From: Pirellulales bacterium
GTDB lineage: Bacteria; Planctomycetota; Planctomycetia; Pirellulales; PALSA-1355
DNA length: 64,000 bases
Direction of reading: 5' to 3'
Assembly (NCBI GenBank): GCA_022844125.1
Contig: JALHMI010000013.1
Coordinates: 186,001 to 250,000 of the forward strand
The notes beneath the pieces were generated by a model. The model did no database searches, was not told the DNA's origin, and worked only from the letters and a program-made list of their open reading frames with translations. This document shows positions 17,136 to 26,200 of the stretch, piece by piece. The number at the start of each line of letters is the position of its first letter. Positions within the stretch are counted from its first letter, which is position 1. The position numbers were made by a program, and so were the translations under genes.

Positions 17136-18422
17136 ATGCTTGCACGCCCTTCGCGTCTCGCGATTGCTTGTGGAACGTTCCTAGTCTCACTCACCAGTAC
17201 CCTGGCCGCTTCGCCTGAGAAAGATTGGCCGACCTTCCGCGGTCCGCAGCGCACCGGCAATTCACCCGACACTGGCCTCTTGGCAAAGTGGCCTGCAGAG
17301 GGTCCTGAACTTCTGTGGCAAACGGCCGGAGCGGGCCGGGGCTACTCAAGCCTGGCGATTGCCGGGGGCAAGATCTACACACTGGGCGATGCCCCCTCCA
17401 CGGCCGAGGACGAAGCTGAGTACCTCGTCTGCTTCGACCAGGCGAGTGGCAAGCCGCTGTGGAAGTTGAAAACCGGCGCCCCCTGGACCGAAGGCCAGCC
17501 GGCGTGGCAGAGTTCGCGCAGCACTCCAACGGCCGATGGCGACCGCGTGTACGCGGTTACTCCGCATGGCGTCCTCGTGTGCGCCAAGACCAACGGCGCC
17601 GAACTGTGGCGACGCGACCTGATGAAGGAATTCGAAGGCAACAAGGCCGACGGCTGGGGCTACAGCGAGTCGGTACTGGTCGACGGCGACAACGTGATCT
17701 GCACGCCGGGCGGGCCCAAGAACACCATGGTCGCCCTCGACAAACGGTCCGGCGAGACGCGCTGGACGACATCGCGTGAAGGCGATCGCGGTGCCGGGCA
17801 CTCGTCGGTCGTGATCACGAAAGTAAATGGTACTAAGGTATATGTGCAATCGACTGGCAGCGGCGCGATGGGGGTTCGGGCCAGCGACGGCAAGCTGCTC
17901 TGGACTTTTGACATCGACCAAACCACGGCGGTGATTCCGACGCCAATCGTCCGCGATGACCTGGTGTTCTTCGTGGCCGGTTATGGTCGCGGCGGCGCTC
18001 TGCTCAAGCAGGTGCCCGGCGACGACGGCGAAGTGACCGTCGATACGGTTTACCCGCTGAACCCCGACTTGGGCAACAAGCACGGCGGCGTGGTGTTGGT
18101 GGGCGACTATCTCTACGGCGATTCAGAGGATCGCGGTATTCCCTACTGCGCCGACCTGATGACCGGCGAGGTGAAGTGGAAGTCGCGCGGAACTGGGCGC
18201 GATTCGGCTTCGATCGTAGCCGCCGACGGACATCTTTACATCCACTTTGCCGACGGCACGATGTCGCTGGCCAAGGCTTCGCCCGAAGCGTTTGAAGAAG
18301 TTGGCACGTTCAAGCTTCCGGTCGAAGGCGACCGCCCGAGCTGGTCGCATCCCGTGGTTGTGGACGGCAAGCTGTTCGTCCGAGAAGGGGATGCGATCTT
18401 GTGTTACGACTTGCGGGGGTAG
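17136..18422 (+). CDS. exported PQQ-type beta-propeller protein
   Basis: 428 residues with a signal peptide (ARPSRLAIACGTFLVSLTSTLAA). The mature protein starts DWPTFRGPQRTGNSPDTGL, the usual opening of planctomycete PQQ-repeat proteins, and has repeated blades such as ELLWQTAGAGRGYSSLAIAG, PLWKLKTGAPW, ELWRRDLMKEF and KLLWTFDIDQTT. It probably forms an eight-bladed propeller in the periplasm. No quinoprotein dehydrogenase heme domain is present, so enzyme activity is doubtful; a scaffold or binding role is as likely. GGAGAAGA (17123-17130) precedes the ATG. Ends 1 bp from the convergent uxaA-like gene. Confidence 0.88.
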   Translation: MLARPSRLAIACGTFLVSLTSTLAASPEKDWPTFRGPQRTGNSPDTGLLAKWPAEGPELLWQTAGAGRGYSSLAIAGGKIYTLGDAPSTAEDEAEYLVCFDQASGKPLWKLKTGAPWTEGQPAWQSSRSTPTADGDRVYAVTPHGVLVCAKTNGAELWRRDLMKEFEGNKADGWGYSESVLVDGDNVICTPGGPKNTMVALDKRSGETRWTTSREGDRGAGHSSVVITKVNGTKVYVQSTGSGAMGVRASDGKLLWTFDIDQTTAVIPTPIVRDDLVFFVAGYGRGGALLKQVPGDDGEVTVDTVYPLNPDLGNKHGGVVLVGDYLYGDSEDRGIPYCADLMTGEVKWKSRGTGRDSASIVAADGHLYIHFADGTMSLAKASPEAFEEVGTFKLPVEGDRPSWSHPVVVDGKLFVREGDAILCYDLRG

Positions 18423-18423
18423 G

Positions 18424-19974
18424 CTACAACGTCGGCCCGATGTTCCAGGGCACGAACTCCTCCTGGCCGATGCCGTGCTGCTCGCTCTTGGTCCGCTTGC
18501 CGCTGGCGACGGCGATGATCTCGTCGAAGATTTCCCGCCCTACGGCGTCGACGCTCTTACCGGCCAGAATCGTGCCGGCGTCGAGATCCATGTCGTCAAT
18601 CATCCGCTCGTACATCGGCGTATTCGTCGCCACCTTGATCGACGGCGTGGGTTTGCAGCCAAAGCAGCTGCCGCGGCCGGTGGTGAAGACCATCATCTGC
18701 GCGCCACCGGCGACGATGCCCGTTACGCTCACCGGGTCGAGCCCCGGCGTGTCCATCACGACGAAGCCGCGTTCCTTCACTTGCTCGGCATACTGATAGA
18801 CTTCGGTCATCGCGGTGCCGCCTGCCTTGGCGATCGCGCCCAGCGACTTTTCATAGATCGTCGTCAGGCCGCCTTCCTTGTTGCCGGGCGAAGGATTGTT
18901 GTCCGGTGTGCAACCGAACAGGCCCGTATACCACTCCCACCAGTGAATGCGATCGATCAGCTTTTGCGCGACGGCGGGCGTGCGTGCGCGGCGCGTGAGC
19001 AACTGCTCGGCGCCGTAAATTTCGGTGGTCTCACCCAGAATCACGGTGCCGCCCGCCGCAACGAGCAGGTCGCTGGCCACGCCAAGCGCGGGATTGGCCG
19101 TGATCCCAGAATTGCCGTCCGAGCCGCCGCAATTCGTCCCTAGCACGAGCTCGGAGAGTGGCACGCTCTCGCGGCGGACGTCGTTCGCTCGCGGCAACAT
19201 CTCGGCCACGAGTTGGCAAGCCGCTTCGATCGTCTTGGTGGTCCCGCCGACATCCTGCATGCTGAGCACGGGCGGACGATTCGCCTTGCCGCTGCTGCCG
19301 CCAATCTGCACGAGCTTCTGATCTTCCATCAAGTAGCCGAGCGTGGCGGTCTCACAGCCGAGGCCGATCAGGACATATCCACCGATGTTCGGATGGCGTG
19401 CGATCCCACCCATGACGCGATTGAGTGTGGTATGGCCCTCGCCGCCGAATTGCATGCCGCAACCCGTCCCGTGCGTGAATGCCACGACGCCGTCGAGATT
19501 GGGAAACGCTTTAAGGGCATCGGCGTTGAACCGCGCCGCCACGGCTTTGCTCACCGTGGCCGAGCAGTTGACTGTCGAGATCACGGCAAGGTAATTGCGA
19601 GTTCCCGGTTTACGGTCAGGACGCTGATATCCCTGGAACGTGTGGCCGGTGAGGGGCGCGGGATCGGGGGGGACTTCGGTCGACGCGGCGTAATCGCGGG
19701 CGAACTCGCCCGCCGTGAGGTTATGCGAGTGAATCCACGAACCCGGCGCAACCTCCACCGTGGTGAAGCCGATGATCTGGCCGTACTTGATTACTTGTTG
19801 TCCAGCGGCGAGCCGCGTGAGAGCGACCTTGTGACCCAGCCGGATGGCCTCGCGCAGTTCCACCGTGTAATCGCCGGCCGAGACGATCGTGCCTACTGGT
19901 AGATCGCGTGTGGCAACGCAGACGTTGTCGGCCGGATGAAGATAGATGATGTCGACAGCGGGGGCTTTGAGCAT
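18424..19974 (-). CDS. UxaA family altronate/galactarate-type dehydratase
   Basis: 516 residues. Cytoplasmic metal-dependent dehydratase of the UxaA/GarD family, which removes water from sugar acids such as altronate. The N-terminal SAF domain (about 1-90) has DLPVGTIVSAGDYTV. The main domain has FQGYQRPDRKPGTRNYLAVISTV... with conserved NCS and HGTGCGMQF, then VLGTNCGGSDGNSGITANPA and SCFGCKPTPSIKVATN, whose cysteines fit the family's metal site. Both domains are on one chain, as in E. coli UxaA. No uronate isomerase or oxidoreductase gene is adjacent, so the substrate is not fixed. ATG at 19974. Confidence 0.88.
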   Translation of the reverse strand: MLKAPAVDIIYLHPADNVCVATRDLPVGTIVSAGDYTVELREAIRLGHKVALTRLAAGQQVIKYGQIIGFTTVEVAPGSWIHSHNLTAGEFARDYAASTEVPPDPAPLTGHTFQGYQRPDRKPGTRNYLAVISTVNCSATVSKAVAARFNADALKAFPNLDGVVAFTHGTGCGMQFGGEGHTTLNRVMGGIARHPNIGGYVLIGLGCETATLGYLMEDQKLVQIGGSSGKANRPPVLSMQDVGGTTKTIEAACQLVAEMLPRANDVRRESVPLSELVLGTNCGGSDGNSGITANPALGVASDLLVAAGGTVILGETTEIYGAEQLLTRRARTPAVAQKLIDRIHWWEWYTGLFGCTPDNNPSPGNKEGGLTTIYEKSLGAIAKAGGTAMTEVYQYAEQVKERGFVVMDTPGLDPVSVTGIVAGGAQMMVFTTGRGSCFGCKPTPSIKVATNTPMYERMIDDMDLDAGTILAGKSVDAVGREIFDEIIAVASGKRTKSEQHGIGQEEFVPWNIGPTL

Positions 19975-20093
19975 GGCGTGGGGGCACTCGAATCGGGAGC
20001 GGAAGATTATTCGCTGCGATTCAGGATAGTGCTCGCCCGCACCAGACGCAATTTAACGCGCGGAAAGCGAGTGCCGCGGGAAGCAGAGACCTA

Positions 20094-20903
20094 TTATCGC
20101 GGGGGCGGCGGCGTCAGGCCGGCCGAAGCCGAGAAGTTGGCCGGAGGAGAACTGGCTTCGAAGTTCAGGCTATTCAGAAAGTTGCGAGCCGCGATGTATT
20201 GATTCGTTTCGTACTGACGGATCAGCGACTTCAAGGTGGCCAGCATCGCATTGATTGAAATTGTGATCTGAGCATGAGTTTGCGGGCCGATAGCGCCATG
20301 CGCGAGCGCACGATCTGCAAACAGCTCGTCGACTTTCTGTCGGTCCGTCGCGTAAACCTCGTTGAGAAGTCCGGGCGGCCAATTGATGCGGCCAGTCACT
20401 GGATCCAGTTCGCTGGGAGAAAGGCGCTGCGGCGTCCCGGCCTGAGCCAGTCGAACCCAGGTTTCGGAGTTGCCGGCCGGGCGGCGCTGCGAGTCGCGAT
20501 ATGCCTGGTTGATCCGCCGCTTTTCGAAAAAGGTCTCGGTCCAGAGCTTGCTGTTCTCGATGCGGCGGCGCTCGGCCTCGGTCATGTTGATTGCCGCAGC
20601 CGAAGTGTCCAGATTGAATTGGCCCTGCGAACGGATCGCGTTTCCAAGTCCAGTGTAGTAGCTGCCAGCCGCTGTGGAGCCGACACCCCAGCCGCCCATA
20701 CCCCAACCCCAGCCACCCATCCCACCACCGCCCCAACCACCGCCACCGCCGTAGTAGGGCGGATAGAATTGCCCGGGCTGATAGGTTTCTGGTGCCTGTC
20801 TGACCGTGCCTTGTTGAGCGACCACCGGCGAAGCGAGAGCCAACGCCGCGAAAACAATTCCGGCTGCAAACCCACGGGTTAGCGACATCGGTTTGCAAAT
20901 CAT
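20094..20903 (-). CDS. exported Gly/Trp-rich protein of unknown function
   Basis: 269 residues. Signal peptide ending ALALASPVVAQQ. Right after it comes a low-complexity Gly/Trp/Met tract (GGGGGWGGGGMGGWGWGMGG) of about 30 residues, then a helical region with Arg/Glu-rich segments (MTEAERRRIENSKLW) and RLSPSELDPVTGRINWP. No characterised domain recognised; planctomycetes have exported proteins of this style. ATG at 20903 is chosen over 20888 because AGGGAG is about 8 nt upstream. Single gene, divergent from the HEAT-repeat gene. Confidence 0.68.
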   Translation of the reverse strand: MICKPMSLTRGFAAGIVFAALALASPVVAQQGTVRQAPETYQPGQFYPPYYGGGGGWGGGGMGGWGWGMGGWGVGSTAAGSYYTGLGNAIRSQGQFNLDTSAAAINMTEAERRRIENSKLWTETFFEKRRINQAYRDSQRRPAGNSETWVRLAQAGTPQRLSPSELDPVTGRINWPPGLLNEVYATDRQKVDELFADRALAHGAIGPQTHAQITISINAMLATLKSLIRQYETNQYIAARNFLNSLNFEASSPPANFSASAGLTPPPPR

Positions 20904-21286
20904 CGGAAAACTCCCTGGGCGACAGGCAAATCTGGAAAACAAAACGATCGAAGTGCGATTCACCGAATACAACGACTTCAACGACGGCCCTGAAAACTAT
21001 TCGTATTCTAGGCGCGCGTTAGCGCCGAGGCACGTCCAGGCGACCTATAAAACTTGTATACATCGCCAACTGGTGAGGTACAATAGTTGCTGACGTTCAA
21101 GGCCGATGAACCCGCGTTTTCTCAGGGTTTTCAGCCGCTGCACGACGTTACAAGTCACCCGACACTGGCAATTTAAACAGCTCTTTACTCGCGCGCGGTC
21201 TCGGACCGGGTCCCCGGGTAGCGCGGCTGCCTTGTGTGGGCACCCTACGCGTGCCGTTTCCTTAAGAACTTTCAATCAGGCGTGCC
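20904..21286. other. divergent intergenic region before the HEAT-repeat gene
   Basis: 383 bp without a gene. It is more AT-rich than its surroundings. A possible weak plus-strand promoter TTGTAT (21054-21059) / TACAAT (21079-21084) has an overlong 19-bp spacer. A small hairpin GGCGC (21011-21015) / GCGCC (21022-21026) lies upstream. Short frames inside have no ribosome-binding site or recognisable sequence. Confidence 0.35.
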
Positions 21287-23011
21287 ATGCGAAGTCCTTT
21301 TGGGTTTGATGTGCGGATTGTGTCGTTCGTTCTTGTGAGCGCTGTTCTGTTCGGCGCGTTGAGCACCGGTGCTTTCGCGGCCGACGCCGAATCGGTCGAC
21401 AAGCTACTCGCCGGCCTGAAGTCGAACGACGAGAAAGCCAAAGTCGCCGCGATCGACGCCTTAGGCCATATGGGACCCGGCGCCGCCAAGGCGACTGAAG
21501 CGCTGGCCGCTCAGCTCGGCGACAAGTCGGCTACGGTTCGCGCACACGCGGCATTCGCACTCATGGAGATCGGGCCTGAAGCCTCGGCTGCAGCGCCGGC
21601 TTTGGCCAAGGCGCTCAGCGATTCCGATTTTCACGTGCGTCGGATGTCGGTCGCCGCGCTCGAACGCATTCATCCCGATCCGAAACTCGTGATCGAGGCT
21701 CTCGGCAAGGCGCTGTCCGATGCCGATCCCTCGGTACGCATCGCGGCCCTGCACACGCTGACCGAATACAGCGAATCGGCCGTACCGGTGTTGTCAAACG
21801 CGCTAGGGGCGGAAGACACTCGTTACTGGGCGGCCCTGGCGTTTGGCGAACTCGGCCCGAAGGCCAAGGACGCCGTGCCCGCGATCGCCAAGGCACTCGA
21901 CGATAAACGGCCCGAAGTGAAGCGTGAACTTCTGATCGCGCTGGCTCGCATCGGTGCGGATGCCGCATCGGCCGTGCCCCAAATCACTCCCCTTCTGGAA
22001 GACCAGGACGAATCCGTCGCCCACGCGGCAGGCTTCGCACTCGGCAGCATCGGTCCCGGCGCCGCCAGCGCCATCGACGCTCTCCAGAGCGCCAAAGACG
22101 GCAAAGATCCGCTGGAAGCCTGTATCAATTGCTGGGCGATCGCCCGCATCCAGCCGGAAAATGAACAAGCTCGCACGCATGCCATCGAGATGTTGCTCGA
22201 GACCGTGAAGGACAAAAACCCCCGGGTGCAAAGCGCTGCGATTCGCGGCCTGATGGACCTGAAGGCACCGCCCCAGCAGTTGGTTCCCGCCTTGGCCTAT
22301 GTCGTGCTGAACGGCGAAGAACCGGCCGTGGGTGAAGCACTCGGCGGACTGTCCGTGATGGGCGATGCCGCCGCCGAAGTGCTCGACGAGGCGCTTGCTC
22401 GCCCGGAAGCTCGCGGGCGAGCAGCGATGCTGATCACGTATCTGGGCGATAAAGCCAAGGCGACGGTGCCAGCCCTCGTGGGAGCGCTCGCTGACGAGAA
22501 TCCCGACGTGCGACGCGAAGTGCTGTTTGCCCTGGCGGCGATCGGACCCGATTCGGCGCAGGCCACGCCAGTCCTGGAACAGGAATTGGCCGATCCCAAC
22601 GCCGCCAATCGGGCGGTCGCGGCTTACGCACTCGGTAAGATTGGTCCGGCGGCGAAGGCCGCTCTTCCCGGTTTGCAGGATGCGCTCCGAAGCGACGATC
22701 CACTGGTCCGTGTGGCCAGCGCATTCGCCCTGGTGAATATCGCTCCGCAAAGCGAGCCCATGGTCCGCGCGGCGATTCCGGTCCTGGTGCAAGGTTTGCA
22801 AAGCCCCGTCGCCGCCGCGCGGCGAGGTTCGGCCGAAGCGCTGGGCATGATCGGCAAGCCGGCTCGGCAGGCCGCCGAAGGCGCGCTCAAGGCCGCGGCC
22901 AACGACCCTGACGACACCGTTCGCAAGGCCGTGCTGGCTGCGCTTGAGCAATTGGGCGTGGTGGTCGACGCACCCGCAGCAAAGCCTCCCGTTCCGCTCA
23001 AGCAGCGGTAG
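21287..23011 (+). CDS. exported HEAT-repeat protein
   Basis: 574 residues. Signal peptide (RIVSFVLVSAVLFGALSTGAFAA) followed by a continuous solenoid of about 13-14 HEAT (PBS-lyase-like) repeats of roughly 37 residues. Each follows the pattern (V)xxAxxALGxxGPxAxxAxPxLxxxLxDxDxxVR; examples are AAPALAKALSDSDFHVRRMS and AVPAIAKALDDKRPEVKREL. Such solenoids bind other proteins; partner and role are unknown, and location should be periplasmic. Start ATG at 21287 with AGG 6 nt upstream. No catalytic residues seen. The next gene on the strand is 205 bp away. Confidence 0.88.
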   Translation: MRSPFGFDVRIVSFVLVSAVLFGALSTGAFAADAESVDKLLAGLKSNDEKAKVAAIDALGHMGPGAAKATEALAAQLGDKSATVRAHAAFALMEIGPEASAAAPALAKALSDSDFHVRRMSVAALERIHPDPKLVIEALGKALSDADPSVRIAALHTLTEYSESAVPVLSNALGAEDTRYWAALAFGELGPKAKDAVPAIAKALDDKRPEVKRELLIALARIGADAASAVPQITPLLEDQDESVAHAAGFALGSIGPGAASAIDALQSAKDGKDPLEACINCWAIARIQPENEQARTHAIEMLLETVKDKNPRVQSAAIRGLMDLKAPPQQLVPALAYVVLNGEEPAVGEALGGLSVMGDAAAEVLDEALARPEARGRAAMLITYLGDKAKATVPALVGALADENPDVRREVLFALAAIGPDSAQATPVLEQELADPNAANRAVAAYALGKIGPAAKAALPGLQDALRSDDPLVRVASAFALVNIAPQSEPMVRAAIPVLVQGLQSPVAAARRGSAEALGMIGKPARQAAEGALKAAANDPDDTVRKAVLAALEQLGVVVDAPAAKPPVPLKQR

Positions 23012-23049
23012 CAGGAAACCAGCCGTCCAGGGCCGGTGAAAGCCTTAAC

Positions 23050-23102
23050 GGGACAAGGCACTGCTATGCCGTGCAAGTGTCCCGGTAAGGATATTCGCCG
23101 GG
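23050..23102 (+). repeat. stem-loops after the HEAT gene; diverged copy of the 2738 terminator
   Basis: GGGACA (23050-23055) pairs with TGTCCC (23078-23083), with an inner GCAC (23058-23061) / GTGC (23071-23074) pair. Overlapping it, CCCGG (23081-23085) can pair with CCGGG (23098-23102). The second part, 23078-23108, reads like a mutated copy of the terminator at 2736-2763: both have TGTCCCGG, AAGG, TATTC, CCGGGC and a short T run. The T run here is only three, so termination may be weak. Confidence 0.5.
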
Positions 23103-23216
23103 CCATTTAATTGGCGCACGCGGGGCTTGCGCTTGCCCATCGCTTATACTTAAGCAGACGCGACATATGCCGCACTGCTAACTTTGCAGGGCGGTCCCTG
23201 GCGGTGGAGCACCGTA

Positions 23217-26200
23217 ATGGCAGTCGGAAGCCACGGAACAAAAAGTGAATCGGGCGCGGACTTTGTCGCCAGCGGTGCGCAGTTTGTCGAATACGAAGCG
23301 TTCATCGAAGCTCAACTGCGCAAGACACGCAGCCACGTGCGCGGTGTCGACATTGCCGCCGCCACCATGGTGCTGTTGGCCGGCACGGTGGGCTACTTTT
23401 TCGTGGCCGTGCTCATTGATCACTGGCTTGTCAGTGGTGGACTCGGCTTTTGGGGACGCGCGATTCTGCTCGTGCTCTATCTGGCCGTCGCAGGCTGGTG
23501 GACCATCGCGCAGATCATGCCGCTGCTCTTGCGGCGAATCAATCCGCTGTACGCCGCGCAGACGATCGAACACAGCCGCCCCACTCTGAAGAATGCGCTG
23601 GTCAATTTCCTGCTCTTTCGTTCCGACCCGCAGGCGGTGCATCAGCGTGTGTTCGAGCAGATCGAACAGCAGGCGGCCACGAGTCTGGTTGGTGTCGAGG
23701 TGGAATCGACCGTCGATCGCTCGCGACTCGTGACGATCGGCTATGTGCTCGTGGCCCTCGTGGCCTTGGGCGCGATCTATGCGCTGGTCTCTCCAAAGAG
23801 CCCGTTCAAGACCGTCAGCCGGGTGTTCATGCCCTGGGCCGACATCGCTCCACCCACCAGCACCGTGATCGACGAGATCGAGCCCGGCAGCACGCAGGCC
23901 TTTCGCGGCCAGCAGGTCACGGTCAAGGCGCGCGTGCAGGGGCTGCCCGATGACGAGCAGGTGCTCCTCTATTACACGACCGCCGACCGGCAGATCGTCG
24001 ACCGCGCGGTTGAGATGGCGCGTCCCAGTGGCGATTATCGGCACACTGCCGTACTGCCGGCGGGAGATGCTGCACTGCAGCAGACGATCACCTATCGCAT
24101 CGAGGCGGGCGACGCTCAGTCGCGCGACTATGAGATCACGGTCGTCGCCGCCCCCACCATCGTCGTGCAGGCCATCGAATACAAGTATCCTGCCTACACG
24201 GGACTGCTCGCCCAGCGGCTGGAACATCAGGGCGACCTGAAGGCCATCGAGGGCACGGAAGTCGTGCTCGAGGGGCTCGCAAATCAGCCGATCGCGCAGG
24301 CCTATGTCGACTTTGACGCCAACGGCTCGCTCGATTTGACAATGCGCGCCGACGGGACAACTGCTCGGACCAGCTTCCGCCTGGGAATGAGCGAAGATCG
24401 CAAGAAGCCCGAATACGAGCTTTATCAGTTGCTCTTCAAGAACGCGGAAGGAAAGCAGAACCCTCAGCCGGTGCGACACCGGATTGAAGTCGTGGCCGAT
24501 CTCGCGCCCGAGATTCAATTTGTCGAACCGACGCGTGAGGAGATCGAGGTTCCGCTGGATGGTTCGGCCGGGTTGGAACTCGTGGCCAGCGACCCGGACT
24601 TCGCCCTGGCCGAGGTTCGGCTGGTCGTGCGACACGGCGAGAAGCCGCTACGCGACGAGAAGCTGCTGAACGAATCCTGGCGCGGTCAGTTCGTGAAGAA
24701 GCTACGGTTCTCACCGAATGACCACAAACTCGCAGTCGGCGAAGTCGTCGAATACTACGCAGTGGCCGTGGACAACAAAACTCCGCGGCCAAACCAGACC
24801 GAGACCTCGCGGCGGCGAATACGCATAACTTCGCCGACCGGCCGTGAAGGGGGCGATCAGCTCGCTCAGAAAAATGCCGGCGACGAGCAGGGCGACGGCG
24901 ATCGCGCCCAGTCGCAACCCGGCGGCGATAGTGATCGCCCGCGCGAAGAACAGGCTCCAGCGGCAGATCAAGAATCACAGGCCACTGAACCGGGGGAGAC
25001 CAGTTCGCCTGAGGATTCCGCCGCGCGTAATGAGCGCGAACCGGTGCCAGCCGATGAGCCGCAGGACGATCCGTCGGACGACCAGCAGGATCAGCCGAGT
25101 GACCCGCGCAATGAGTCAGGCAATCAGCGTGGCGATCAGAAATCCGCGGACGATCGCCAGGATCAGGCCGGCGAACGGAATGAGCCGCAGCCCTCCAGCG
25201 CGGAACAACAGGCCGGCGACGATTCCAATTCAGGCGAGTCCTCGGACAGCGGCTCACAGCAGGGCAGCAAGTCTGACGACAAGCAGTCGGGTGAACAACA
25301 AGAGCGAGGGCAATCAGACAAACAACCCTCTGGCAGCGAACAGGGGGGCGACGAACAAGGTGCATCGGGCCAACAACAGGGAGGTTCGGCGGGTCAATCC
25401 GGAAAAGAACAAGGTAAACAGAGCAGCGATCAATCCGGCGCGGGCCAGTCGGGAAAGCAAGAGTCGGACAACGTGGCCAGCGACGGCACGAACGATGGCG
25501 ATGCCATCGAACGTATTCTGAAGCATCGTGATCAACAGGATCCGAATGCCGGTGGCGAGGCTGGTGAAAAGTCCGCCGCCCAGGATCGGCAGAACTCCGA
25601 GCGATCGGCTGGCGATAAGGCAGACGCCGACAAGCCGCAAGGCGAGCAGCAGGACGAACCAAGCAACGGTCAGCCTGGCCAAAATTCCTCCGCCAGCAAA
25701 CAGCCAGGGAAACAACAAGGCAGCCAGCGTGGCTCCGGCCAGGAGCAAGGAAGCAAGTCAGACGCAAACCACGCCGCACAGCAGCAAGAGGGTGGTGGAA
25801 ACGCCGACGACAAGCAACAGAGCGGTCAGCAGCAGAAGGATAAGGCGGGCGACGCCAAGTCAACCTCCGGCAACCAGGCCGACAAATCAAAACAAGGTCA
25901 ACCCGCGGATACGAACGAACAGTCGAGCGATCAACAAGGTGCGAGCGATGCCGGCGAGCGTGCTGGCGATCAGTCAGGCTCGAAGGCAGGAGAAAAGCAG
26001 CAGACTGAGCGCACGCCGGGCGAAGGCCAACAGGGAACCGAGAACTCAGCGGGCAAAAAGGACGGCGGCAAGCAGCAGGATCCAGGCTCGCCCAAAGGCA
26101 ACCAAGGTCAACAAGGCGCCACGCGCGACAACAACACACGCGAGGACGGCTCGCCGCAGAATGCCGACACGAAGGGGCAGGGGGGGCAATCCAAGGACGA

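Noticed and set aside
24436-26139. 567-codon open frame on the minus strand inside the giant membrane protein gene
   Set aside because: It lies over the low-complexity tract. Its translation is Arg/Cys/Pro-rich with no domain or ribosome-binding site. The plus-strand frame has a signal to start, membrane helices and family motifs.
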